Source of the DNA: Lycocorax pyrrhopterus obiensis
Taxonomy: Eukaryota > Chordata > Aves > Passeriformes > Paradisaeidae
Length of the DNA stretch: 64,000 nt
Reading direction: 5' to 3'
Assembly: GCA_014706295.1 (NCBI GenBank)
Contig: JACSVZ010000004.1
Span: forward strand, 14,642,484 to 14,706,483
Numbering within the stretch: the stretch's first letter is position 1; each line of letters starts with the position of its first letter. The notes below the pieces were generated by a model. The model searched no databases, was not told where the DNA came from, and worked only from the letters and a program-made list of their open reading frames with translations. The translations under genes were made by a program, and so were the position numbers. Of this stretch, positions 13,201 to 25,400 are shown piece by piece.

Positions 13201-13942
13201 GCAAGGGAAGGAAATGGCATTGCTGCTTGCCTTTTCTTCCTTTACTTTCCCCGCTTCAGGCACAGGCTTTAGCTGTCTGCAGGGGTCATAACACTGAATG
13301 TGGTGACTGTTACTTAATCACTTACCCCAATTAAGTTGTACCAGTTGTAGGTCAGAGGCCTGCTGTGTTAAGGGCTCCACAACTCTTGACAGCTCTCTTT
13401 TGAGATGGGGATTCTGGAAAGTGAGACCCAAGTGGGGAGCAGAGCTGGCTATTGAGTGCTTGTGGCACCACATCAGACTGTCAGGGAGACTGGAGGAGGA
13501 GAATGAGAGCTCCTTGAGGATATCCATGAAGGGCCTTTCTGCTTGGGTCAAGAGGGTTAGAGAGCACAAAGGCTTCTGTTCCGAGCAGCTGGGCAGGAGA
13601 GGAGGGGAAGCAAGCAGCAACTGCTGGAAAGATGAAGAAAATATGAGATTGATCGGGACGAGAAATGCACAAAGAATGAAATAGTTGATTTGAAATGATT
13701 GTTCTTGCCGTGTGTGGTCCTTGGCCTGGGCTTTCCCATTTGTCATCCAGTGACAAATGTTTCTCTCCTCCATTTTTTTTTTTGGCAATGCCTTAAAACA
13801 CATACTGCTCAAGGTGTTCCCTGTGACTAGTAAAGATAATATATGTTCTGTTACCTGTAGTTGAGTGTTTGGTTGCTCTTTTGTGCATCTGGGCTTAGGT
13901 ACAAAGTTTAACAGACTCCTAACACTTAACAGAGTTTAAAAA

Positions 13943-13979
13943 GTGTTGGGTTTGGTTTTTGTTTTGGTTTTGTTTTTTT
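13943..13979 (+). repeat. T/G-rich low-complexity tract
   Basis: A run of GTTGGGTTTGGTTTTTG-like sequence composed only of T and G. It is similar in kind to the larger T/G blocks near 28.7 and 29.1 kb. Confidence 0.8.
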
Positions 13980-15525
13980 AAAGACCATCTAAGGGACTAG
14001 AAATAAGTGGTCTGAGGTTTGGATGTGATATTGCAGTAATAAACTGCATGAATATATCCACAGTTCCTTGCTGCCTAAATTGAAGTGTGCTTCATGTATC
14101 ATGAAATTTATATTGATAACTTAGAGGCCTGAAGAGAGTAGGGGCTTGTGCATTTGGATTTAAGGAAATGTGTGTATTCCTTGTTACTCCCATTTGTGGT
14201 GTGAATGGACTCCTTATGTTATAGTTTCCCTGGTGTTGTGAAGTATTTAAAATGCTGAGTGAATGATAAAGCACCTGATTAAGAAAATCAAATATAAACT
14301 GGAAAAAAGACTGTTCCAGCTTGCTGTTAAAAAGGCAAATTAGCTGGGAAAAGTATAGCAAGAGGGCAACAGTATTAACCTTCAGATTAGAAAATATTTT
14401 ATCACCAGGAGAATAGGCTGAACCACATAAATCTGTGCTCACAAAGAAGAAATTAGATGTTTAATAGAGAATGTAATTGAAGTTTAAAAAAAATCAGTTA
14501 ATTTCACTAATTCAGATTATTTGTTTCACCTGCCTAGCATGGCAGGACAGAAAGACAGCGTAAAAGACTCCAAAAGCAGCTGTATTTTTTTCCTTGGGTT
14601 TTTTTAAAATGGATCTAGCCTGTTCAGAAACACTGAGTTAGTTCAGAAATAATTTCTTTCTCTTACTGCTTATTGTGTTAAGTGCTGACTGTGGTGACAA
14701 AAGCAAATATATACAGGGCATTCCAGAAAATTAATGATCCTGACAATTAAAAATAAAATCCTTGCAGGTTGTCCCTGCATGTTGTGTTAAGCAACTTGAA
14801 CTATGGTGTGATGGTAAACCAGGCACTGGGAAGTGAATCATAGTGGTACCAGCAGGGTAATGGGTTTCTGAAAGAGAAACATCTCAGAAAGAGAAATCTC
14901 TGTTGGAGGCAGTTGCTGGCTGTGCTGCCTGGAGGCTGAAGTTTTGCAGCAGCAAGTCAGGTTTCTGCTGCTTCTGTTGTCTCAGGAAACAGTTTCAAAC
15001 CCGGGGGTCGGAATGTCACCTCCCAGGGTACAGTCCCTATGGCTTCCAGCACATTCCATATGCCCAGGATATATGACTCTCTTTGTAGAGACCTGTGCTC
15101 ACCGAGGTGGAACATGGGCATGAATCACGTTAGGAGTCTTTGCACTCTAATGGTCCTGGCTGAATTTGAAGCAGCATCTCGGAAGAGATTGGCTTTCTGT
15201 CCCATTTCATCCATTGACTAAGCTATTTTCCGTTCAGTCCAGATGATGATTTCCCCACTTCAGCCTGAGCTGCCCTTTGACCTGTCCTGAAGGGGAATTA
15301 CTGGCTCTTGGGCATTCCTTTTGATTTACTGCTGCCTCCTCCATAATGAACCTCTCTGTGTGGCCCATTTCAGGCCCATTTTTGCCTGTCTGTTCATGGA
15401 ATTCCCTATTTCTTTCTACCTCATTATGGAAAAAAACAAGCCCTAACTTACTGAAGTATAAAATGAGCGTGCATACACCTGTGTATGTGTACATACCTTC
15501 CAGCACAGAGGACACAGGATTTCAT

Positions 15526-15562
15526 TAACCTCGTATGTTGCATGTTCGTTTTCTTTTTCCAG
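15526..15562 (+). other. ALK: Branch-point region and 3' splice site of ALK intron 2
   Basis: TTCATTAACC at 15521-15530 offers a branch-point-like TTAAC about 33 nt upstream of the acceptor. A T/C-rich tract (15548-15560) and CAG follow, ending at 15562. The branch-point assignment is inferred from motif and spacing; the acceptor itself is well supported by the coding alignment. Confidence 0.75.
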
Positions 15563-15727
15563 TATTTGACTGCAACTTTGAATCTCCTTGTGAGCTGGAA
15601 TATTCCTTTACCTCAAAAGATCGGGAAACCCCCAACAATGCCTGGGTCAGACTGAGTGCAGAGGAAATCTTGCAGCTAAACCTCCTCGATGGGCCAGAGA
15701 GAGATCACTCTGAGAGCACACCCAAAG
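15563..15727 (+). CDS. ALK: ALK exon 3 (start of first MAM domain)
   Basis: This exon encodes the N-terminal part of MAM domain 1 of the ALK extracellular region. MAM domains are disulphide-bonded adhesion-type beta-sandwich modules. Seen: after the split Ile codon the frame starts FDCNFESPCELEYS, with the first two MAM cysteines. It continues to NLLDGP and ends TPKG. The recalled human sequence is LECSFDFPCELEYS and then DLLDGP up to MPRG, the same length with no gap. The acceptor is a pyrimidine tract ending TTTTTCCAG at 15554-15562 and the donor is AAG|GTAAGA at 15725-15733. The length of 165 bp is symmetrical (phase 1 at both ends) and matches the human exon as I recall it. The Trp and the EE pair in the middle of the exon align with human. 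The human Asn-Gln-Ser sequon does not: Thr-Pro-Asn lies there. No ATG belongs to the exon; the upstream in-frame ATG at 15535 is intronic. Very likely functional, since there is no stop or frameshift. Confidence 0.95.
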
Positions 15728-15733
15728 GTAAGA
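15728..15733 (+). other. ALK: 5' splice site of ALK intron 3
   Basis: GTAAGA after CCCAAAG is a strong donor. It ends exon 3 after the first base of a Gly codon, the phase 1 position expected before the next MAM1 exon. Confidence 0.85.
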
Positions 15734-18700
15734 TGAATACAACTGTGTAATGCCATCAGTAGTGGTCAGTTTTAAAATGTAAACACCCTTGCTTCTCCCC
15801 TCCAAAACAACCCCAACAGAAAATCCCAAAACCCCACCCAAACAACCATGTCTTCCTGAAGTACTAAAGACAGCTATAATCCCTTTGCTTCAGCAGATAA
15901 TGAGTGAAAACAAAGTGACAAACAAAAGGGGGGGTGTTCTGCACAGGAGAGATCTGTTTTCATCTAAAGGCAAACTTCATCATATATCTGACCAGTAAAG
16001 TATCAAATATAGTCTTGTGTAGTATCTGACTTGGGCTGGCCCACGCCACGGATGATACTTGGATGAGAACTGTACTATGGTGCCTGTGTTTAAGGTCATT
16101 CAGTGTTTGGAAGAGTCTGGCCTTATCTTTGCTCTAGGTCCTGTTTACCACTTGTGTGTTTGCAGACCGTTTTAGGCACTATCCTTTTGTCCAGGGCTTA
16201 GGTTGTCTGTTTGGTAAGAAAACAAAAGATGGGCTTTGTCCTTAATATAAGAAAAAAGAACCTGTCTCTAAAGAGAGCTAGGAGGTCTCAAAAGATGGGA
16301 GTGCAGCAGACTTTTTTCTTTTCTTGGAAAAAGATTTGTTTTGTTGGAATTACTTTTCCTGCTTATGACCATATCTGTGAACAGCAGCATATTTCATTAA
16401 GATTGTAAGTTCTGAAAAGATTTTTAGGTGTATTTGTGTTCTTCTAATCCTGGGAAAGCAGAAAAATTCTTAATGTCCTTTCAGCTTAATGACACCTGCT
16501 TGGAACCTCTCTCTAGAAGCTGGTGTTGATGAGAATGGACCTACAAAAATGGAAACGGGGGAGTTAGAGCTACAGACTTTATCCAGGAAAACAAAGAGGT
16601 GTCAGGAAGGACAACAAAATTACAAGGGATATGGGACAGTTTCCATAGTAGGAAAAACTAAACAGACAAAGATACTCTATTCCCTCTGCAGTGGCAGGGG
16701 TTAGAGGTCTTTAAAATGCAGATTGAAGAGCATTGGAAAGCAGCTCTGAAGTGGTGGGTTCCAGGTTTAGAACAAGCAAGCAGAGACGTTATTCATGTAG
16801 TACCTGAATAAACGGTGCTAATAAAGTACATGAATTAATGTTATGGGGCCAGAAGTGCGCATAAGTTTAAAGAAAGTTCAGATGAATTCTTGCAGAATAC
16901 ATTCATCACTGGTTGTTTAATTCAATAGTCTGTTTAGAGTCAAGAAGCCTCTTGCACAGAAGGCTGCAAGTGGAATGATCCTTTTCTTAGAAGCCAGCAT
17001 TAGAGACAGAATTTGACTTTGCAGAGCTTCAGTCTGGCTGCTTGTAACAGTGCTTATGTTCAGGCAAACGGTGAGGAAATTTTCTGTGCTGCTTTCATTC
17101 ATATTCTGTTTTCTCATCCATACCAATAGTATAATACTTTTCCCCAGATAGCCATTGTAAATTAACTTTTAAGGCCCATTGATTCATCAGCAGACCAAGT
17201 CATTTTGGTGTGATCTGTGTCGTGTGTAAAGCAGATGGACCACATTTGTGCTGCATGCAAATATCTTCTAATTTCCACATCAACGAACATCCACACGCAT
17301 GCTGAATTTCTTGCTACAAAGATACAGTTCAGGGGAAGTTTGAGGTAAATCAGAATGTCTGTTTTGTTCTTCTATTTCTTAAGTTCTAGTGCAAGCTGGC
17401 TGCCCCTGAAATTTAGGAGTTAAAACCTTGTTTTGAATTGAGAAGAATAGCTGTCACTTTTCTGGAGTGGGGAAAAAATGGGGAAAACCCACAAGGAAGT
17501 AAATGTATTGTTCCAGCTATAGAGCCTGGCCAGGTCCCCATGGTGCTACACATTGCTGATGTATGATTCTTTTGGATTCTTTTCAGTAAAGTTATACCTT
17601 TGTCTAACTCAGTTTTATATATCTGTCAAAGCAGAAGAAAGGGAGGCTGTTGGCTGGCCTTGTAGCCCAAAACCAAAGGTGGTATTGGTTGATGACTTCC
17701 AATTGCTTATTGGATTAAAATTCCATTTCTTACCCAAAGTTTGGAGGTTCTCATCTGGAATACAGGCAATTTAGGCTGAAACTTGTGTTCTGCTGTTTGC
17801 TTCTATTCTGAGGGGCAGGTAACCAGTGTCAAATTGATTAAGTGGATTTAGATTTGTGGGGCATGAGGGTGGATTATTTTGTGTGGTTTGTTTGCTTGTG
17901 TGTGTTTGTTTTTTTAAATTACCAGGCATGTTGGACATAGTGGTAATTTTTTCTCAGTAGAGCTGTAGGTCTGCAACTCTTCGATGACTGTAACTCTTGC
18001 ATGTATAAAGACTCATTTGAAAATCAACACTTGGAGCTAGCATCTCTCTATTTTAAATCACTTTAATTACAGCTGTTTGGCGTAGATAGTTGTGTGGTCT
18101 GTTTCAATCTGAAATAATTAAGCACAGTAGTTCCAACCCCCACTGTTTCCTGCAAATTGTACTTGCAATTATCTCAATCTCATTTCATCTCCTTTGCAGG
18201 CAGTAATGCACAGAGATAAACAGATAGCTTAACTAGATTTTGGGATGGTTTAGCTCATCCTTGTCACTTGGTTATCAAGTCATGGCAAGACATTGATAGA
18301 GACAAGTGCCTCTGGTATGATTCATTAGGCTTCACACGAGTTTCTTTAAAGCACTCAGTAGAAAATCATTGGGAGATCTCCCAAAGAGAGAAATTGGAAG
18401 AATTTCTGTATTGTTTCCCCTGTCCCAGCAGCATGATACAGCTCAGTGTCAAGAAACCAGAAGAAGTCAGCATGGATTAAGGCTCCTAGAGTAGGAACAA
18501 ACTTCTGGTGTCTCAGCATCTGGTTACGGTCACAGCTGAGCAATCCACTCACTTGGCATGTTCAGCGTGTAGTGTCACACAAATCATTGATCTTCTGGAT
18601 AGGAATAGATGGTGAAGTGGCAGAGTTTGATACTAAATTATTCAGGGTAAAAGATTGAAGGTCTAGTTTGCAAGGAATTGAAAAGGGGTGCTTAACCAGC

Positions 18701-19284
18701 GAATAGTGGCAGGTGAAATTTAGTGCAGATTATTTGAATTGAGGTGGTGGGGGAGACAATCAGAGTTTGGCATATATGCAAGCAGATTCTCAGCTGGTTA
18801 CCATCACTTAAGCTGATTTAGGGGTAAGAACAGAGCTGTGAAAGCATCACCTCAGTAGCAGTCCCAAAATAAATGTGACTTGGGGGGCTTACTGGGAAGG
18901 GAGTGGAAAATAGCAATGGTATGCTATAGTATAAATGTGTGGGGCAGCTGTATTTAGAACTCAGTCTCCTGTTCTAGATCCCATGCATCAAAAATCTTTT
19001 AGTGCAGCTGGGAAAGTTTTTGAAAGAATGGAAACAAAGATGATAAAGTATGTAGTGGCTGTCTTCTAGGAACACTTAAATTAACTAGTGCTATGCTGCC
19101 TGCAAGAGGCATCTAAAGGAATATATGCAGGGTTGTACAGAAATCACAGAAATTTATAAAATCTTTATAAAATATGTATAAAGGTTTGCAAACTCCCAAG
19201 GGCTTGTAAAGCACTGAAAGGATGAGTACAGAAGGAATATTCGATATTTCTTCTAACACAGTATTGGACAGCATCAAGCAAAAT

Positions 19285-19405
19285 TAGTAGATGTCAGGCA
19301 AAACAAAAGGAGATCCTTCTGTATTTGACAGGGAAACTGTGGAACTTTCTTCCCGGGGTATTGTTGGTGCTGAAACCTTCTGCAGGTGTGCAAATTGACA
19401 GGATA
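19285..19405 (+). mobile_element. Degraded CR1/L3-like LINE 3' remnant
   Basis: The stretch runs from GATGTCAGGCAAAACAAAAGG through CCTTCT to GGGAAACTGTGGAACTTTCTTCCC. This resembles the old CR1/L3 3' region motif in which a transcript-like segment reads 'aaaacaaaaggaag...aactgtggaact...' in reptile and bird genomes. Only this core is recognisable; the ends are uncertain and no 3' tail is visible. Recognised from memory, so moderate confidence. Confidence 0.5.
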
Positions 19406-22400
19406 TACGCAGGGAAAAAAAAAAAACAATTACAGCTACTAAATTCTCTACAGAACCTTTTCTGTCTCAAGAAGTCTTTGTGTGACAGGCTCCTGAAAGT
19501 CAGGAGTGGTGAGGGACAGCTGTTTGCTCTCCCTGTTCATACATTCTTTCCAAGGTATTTCCACCTGTCTGTTTTCAGAGCCAGATGTTTAAAGTTAATG
19601 GATCTTTTGTCTGGTAGGGTTGGTGTGGTGGTTTGTCCCTCCCTCACCTCCCAGCCCAGGCTTAGGTTCTCTTTGAAAAAGGATAGAAATGCACTAGCAG
19701 TTTTAGACCAATTTAGAGTCAGAGAAGAGCTGCTATTTAAACATTTACTATTATTTGCTCTTCTGTTAAAGCCTTGGGAATGCTATCAAACCATGCAAAA
19801 ATATTGAGTATTTGGTAAGAAGAACTGCAGGGCTGTTTGCCTATAGAAATGTAGATTAGGGAGGCTATCAAGGTTTTGATTTTTAAAATTTGTGCTAAAA
19901 TGCTTCACTCTCCTCTGTTCCCCACATCTTGTAAGCAGACCAGCGAGGGACGGAATCACTGGTGTATCTGCCAGCTAGGCCCCTGGACATCTGCTGGAGT
20001 AACTCATATTTCCAAGTCTAGCTTATGTAACTTTCTGCAGGGTCAGAGATTTAAGGTTAAAGTTTCACTGATGTGCTAAAAATTGACAGGAAAACCTCCA
20101 CTATTTGGATCTGAATTGGGCCTGTACATGCTGAAATGAGTAGGCAATCCATTGTGGATTACTAGACTTCTTTTAATTCATGAATAAGCAAAAAGTTGCT
20201 ATAAAAAATTCAAGCATTCTGCATCACTGACTGCATTTATTTATTTTGACAAGTGTGATTAATTTTTAATTATTCATGATCCTTCATAATATATTATACC
20301 AGCAAATGCACTGCAGTCTATCGTCATGAAATATGAGGAAATGGAGATCTTGCAACTGTGGCAGTATTTCCTAAGGAGGCAGGTGAGACAACCCAGTCTG
20401 TGGTTAGAAGGAAGGAGTTTGTAGACCAAGGAAGCTGCACTTTCAGCTGTGTGGTGACGCCTTTTCCTGGTCTTAAAATCAAGAGTCAAACATGGTTAGA
20501 AGGGAAAAAGGGATTTTACCTTGGTATTTATTTTAAGGATCCTTAGGTGCACTACATCCAGCTACAATGCACCTCTATGCACACCGCAATGCACCCCCAA
20601 AAAGATCTGGTATAACATTATAGGTGTTACCAATTAGCATATCTATCAAAGATTCCCCAGTGAGAGGCTCGAATGAGCCCCCCTCCCCAAGGAACCTTCC
20701 CCTGGGTGGTCCTATCTTAGTTTACAAAATGTGTTCTGGAGAGCACCTTGGAGTCTGGGGCACACTGATCCCTAACTATGAAGCTTCTGAAATATTCAGT
20801 CTCCTAGCGTGACAAACAAGAATGTAGGCAAAAAGCACTAAGAATACAGAAGTTGTAAAAAGGTATAAAAGAAAAGGCAAATATCATCATGGCATCAGTG
20901 GATCTACGTGTTTGTCATGTTCTAGGTAGTCATTTGCCTCACTGATAAACCTGAAATGGGTCAAACCAGCCATAAATTCTATGCCTCTCAACTCTTGAGT
21001 CAAACCCAGGGTTTTATGTACTATGGGGGCCTCTAGGATACAGCACTGAGTTTGACATCCATCATGGATTATTTGACAGCCATCAGCAAGTGGGGCTTTT
21101 CAGAATTCACCTCTCCTGTTACCTTATTCCAGTGCTTGTATTTTCCTCCCTCCAGAGAAGCACTGGCTCAGCTTCCTGCAATGCTGTGTTGCCCAGGGAC
21201 TTTGGCAGGCAGTAATTGTGGTTCCTGATCTGAGACCACAGTTGGGGCTTCATTCGGAGCCAAGTCTTACAAGGAAGAGAGAGAACTGCTAGTGCAAATT
21301 AATCCATTGTACTTAAGGAGGCAGGACCAGTAGCAGCTGGACCCAAAACAGCTGCACACAAACTGAGTCCAGGTGTGATCAAATGTAAGAGTGATCTGTT
21401 TCTTACCATAAATGCAGTTTTAGACTGGAAGGATTAGTCTTGACCATTCCTGACTATGGTTATGCAAGCAGGTTGCCTGCTCCTTTTTTAAATCTTGTGA
21501 TTCTAGATCAAGCAAGTGAATTTCTGCTTCTGTGATTTGAAGATTTCAGGACCAGGAAAATATGCAGCTGCTTGATAAAACATTCAGATGAAGAGATAAG
21601 TTGTGGAGGTATGACCACCATTCCAAATAAAAACCAAAAAAGTAATAAGCCACCCTGCAAATGTGAACACCAGTTGAGACAACTTCCTAATGGAAAATGT
21701 AGATTAAACTTTCATGAAGGATGGCAGGGCAAGTGGGAGATGAATGAGGACAGTGCCTTAACCAGCCACTGATTAGTTGGAAAGCTCTTATGTAAGTTCT
21801 AAAACAAGAAGTATCTGCATATTTTGTTAATGTGGTTTTAATTTTTGTAATTATTACTAAAGAAATGGAGCAAGGCTAAGGCGCTGAGCATATTAGCAAA
21901 TGGGAGATAATGAACTGCAGGATTATAAAATGGCTGCTGACTTTAATTTATGATTCCTCAGGCAAAGAAGAATGAGGCGGATAATAAAAGATAATAAATA
22001 ATATTTTGTTTCAGATTATCACTTTATTAACAAAACAGTAGAGTATAAATCATTGTGGGCTTGCAAGAAATAAGTAGGTAAGAAGTTATTTTTCATGTAA
22101 AACTGAAGCAGGAAAAAATACTCATATCACTTAAAATTCCACAAAAAAAAAAAAGGGGGAAAAAATTCTCTTAGAAGAAGATAGCTATTTACCAGGGGAA
22201 AGAATAAAGAGTAAAGAGAGTAGCTGGACTCAGACTAGACAGACAGAAGTTTCCCCTTTACATTAATTCATGTACTGGTTTGAGGATATGCCTTGATCTC
22301 GTAGAATTGATCCAGCTTATGTGTCTTTTGAACAAGATACCACAGGTGTTTCTTATTTAGTAAATCATTACATGGAGTTTGAGATCTTGACACCTTAGGC

Positions 22401-25400
22401 CTGGAAAAAGAAACAACAAACCAAGAATTGTTATCTCAGGAGAATTTCTATTTGGAAGAAAAATGTTTTTGAACCTATCACAAGTTTTGACAAAACTTGC
22501 AGACCTGAATGTTTACTGCATCCGTCTCTTTAATGCTGGAGAAAAATGTGATCATCCTGGCCTGCAAAGGTTCAGTCCAGAGGGTTGAATCGTCCTTAAA
22601 AAGATACTGCTGTGATATGATGCCACCCTCGTTTTATTATTTATATGCCTTCAGATAAACTGCAGGTATCCCATGAAGATTTGTGAACATTTGTACTTTT
22701 GTACTTCCGTTGAGTTCAAGTGGGATTCTGTTTCCTGTTTTTTTCCTCTTTAAGATTTAGTCAGTGACTCAGTGGAAGTAATTGTTGTGTGTGAGTTGGA
22801 GGATCAGCTACATACCACAAGTGAAACAGTAGAAGAATTAAGTGAGGTCTGGAAGTAACGTAGACTGAAAATTGTTCATCAATCTTATTGCAAATGAGAG
22901 ATTTATGGATTTGTAGGGATGACTATCAAGTTCTCTGTGTACAAAAAGGGGGTTTAGAATTAAAAATATTTACAGTGAATAGTTCTGGCTGTTCTAGATG
23001 AAATTTAGATTTTGATACTCGATTTGGCAACATAAGTATATCAAGTGTTACAACACGTACTCATAGGAATTTATGCAACATTAAGACACTAAATGCAAAC
23101 CAAACTTGCTTCCAGAGTCCACTGGGCTGTGGAGAAGGAAAGACACAGCCTTGTTATAAGGATCAGATTCCAGCTCATGCACTGTCAGTACAAAAAAATG
23201 GACCAGGTGTTCCTAGCATTTTGCAGCTTGCTCTTCTCATTAGGACTACACTTGTGCTTTGTTATTGCAAAATTATTTCCTTATAATGAGCCTGCTCTAA
23301 AGAGGCAAATTATTGTCTCGCTGTAGGACAGCATGTTTGTTTATAGAGTAGGTATGTATTTATGCAGACTGTGGAGAAGCACGTAGGTTTGTTGGTTTTT
23401 AGAAATCTTGTTTGTTCATTCCTTAATTCAGTGAAGACTTGCATGCAACTCAACATCCAGCAGTCTCTTCCCCAAGCTGAAGAAGAAAAATTAATTTCAG
23501 TGTGCATCAGATGTTAGCATGCTCTAATGGCTTGCTGCATACCTGTGACTAATGTACTCCAACAAGTATATCCAGAAAAGGCAGAGACAATGAAGAATAA
23601 ATGGGTTGTAAAATGGTCTCTTTCTCACTCCTAATGACAGTTTCTCCTTGGCAAGATGAGAGGCATATTAAAAGGACAGCTGGAGGGAAGTGTGTCCTGC
23701 TCTTGGCTGCGTTTGACCTTTTTATAGGAAAAGACTACTGGATTAACATGCATATGTAAATTTTTTCCCCCACACAATGCAGGGACAATGTCCTTTATCA
23801 CCAAATGCTTGTGTATGTCCATGCACATGTTGTATTCAGGGGGTTTTCTAAATACAACTTTTTAAGCATCAAAAACTCACATCGACACAAAAAAATATTC
23901 AATGCATTAGTAAGTTATTTGGTAGTTTTGATTTCTTTCTGGCCTACCTGCTGCTTCTACTTTCTGAGTGTTTATTTGTTTACCGTGCAGTGACAGCTCA
24001 CACATATGGCTCTGTACACAAAAATATAATGTATGGTAAAGAAGTATCAGCAAGACCCTGTGAGCCTGGCAGCCCCTTGGCTGCATTTTGGTGATCCTTA
24101 CCGAGCACGGTCTAACTGTATCCATTGCCAAATACTGCAATAACCTGTGCTTCTTCAGCACTTCACCCAGGAGGCTCTGAGAATGCTCCACTAAATAAGG
24201 CACTTCGTACGGTTTTGAAGAGTTGGGAGAAGGGTTTCTGCCTGTTGTCAGAGAGAAAGCAAAGCCCAACGTGCTTAAATCAGCAACCCAAGGTGGGTTG
24301 TGTTCCCCACTGTGCCAAACTTGTGTCCCTTGCACCTTAAGCAGTACTAACAATTGTTGGGGCCTGTTGGTCCCCAGTGGTTTTTTTCATGCAGTTGGCT
24401 TGCTCCACTTTTAATGAATAGATGTTGTCATGTGGGATTTTCTACACAACTCTTCTGTGAGATTGTGTTAAAAGCTGACAAAAGCTGTCAAACTGACAAG
24501 AACTGGAATATTTTTGCTCTTATTCACATCAATGATAAAGTGTCTGTTGTATTACAGTAGGTATCTTACACACCTGTGCTTGGATGAATACATTAAAAGA
24601 GAGTCACAGAACTTTAAAAGATAAAAGGTTTTACTGCTGTGACTCTTGCCAAGAACAAAGTCCAGCTAATTAATCAGAGATAAGAAATTGTTAATTTGGA
24701 ACCATGATGAAGAAAATATCATTTTCCTGACTGATTCAGTCAGGATCTTAGTGTGGATGAAACTAAACCCGAGTACGGTTTAACCATTTTGCCAGGTAAA
24801 TTTGGGTAAAGAGAAGATTGATTTTTAGCATTTCCGTAATTGGTTTTCTGATGAAATTTGAGTTGTCTAGATGTAAGTATGTAAAGGATATGTTGGTACC
24901 AATGCTTTTGTCATATCTCATTTTTGGGAAGACACAATTATATGTACTAATTCAGAGGTGTTGCAAGAAGTATTCCCCTAGCTGTGTCTTCAGAGGTTAA
25001 ATGTTACAGAAATTGGTAATGTTAAGGCTCACCAAAGTGGTTTTACCTTTACCTTGAAGGGGGTGGGACCTCTGAGCTTAGTTGTTTTCTTTTATAGTAG
25101 CTTAAACTCAGTCTGCTTATTTTATCCCAGTCAAAATAACCAAAGAAGATTGCAGAGTTAAAGACAGGATAGTGAATGAGAATTCTGTTTTCTATCTTTA
25201 AAAAATAAATTTCATAATACCATGCAATGCCTGTTTTGGCAGCCCCAAGCAACTTGCCTAGATTCTAATGAATAATCATCCTTTCAATTATGAGCTAGAA
25301 GCTATCCCTGAAGTTTCATCTGTTTTCTTTGTTTGCTTGTTTTGAGAGCACAGTGATTAAACAGATGGTGTAATGCATGAAGATGAGAATGGCCATACTG

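Larger units (their letters stand above)
4420..15562 (+). other. ALK: ALK intron 2, complete (11,143 bp)
   Basis: The intron is bounded by the exon 2 donor and the exon 3 acceptor. It holds no recognisable gene. Contents: an 18-T run at 7501-7518, a GC-richer segment at about 9375-10250, a T/G-rich tract at 13943-13979, and scattered open frames. The longest open frame is antisense 13318-13812 (164 codons), low-complexity Ser/Leu-rich and not recognised. No clear CR1 copy was seen. From memory, the human counterpart is about twice as long, which fits compact bird introns. Confidence 0.88.

Noticed and set aside
19325..19807. 160-codon sense frame
   Set aside because: Starts inside a degraded CR1/L3-like remnant and runs through an A-run Lys stretch; no protein signature.
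23907..24353. 148-codon antisense frame
   Set aside because: No recognisable domain, no splice or promoter context; length is compatible with chance.
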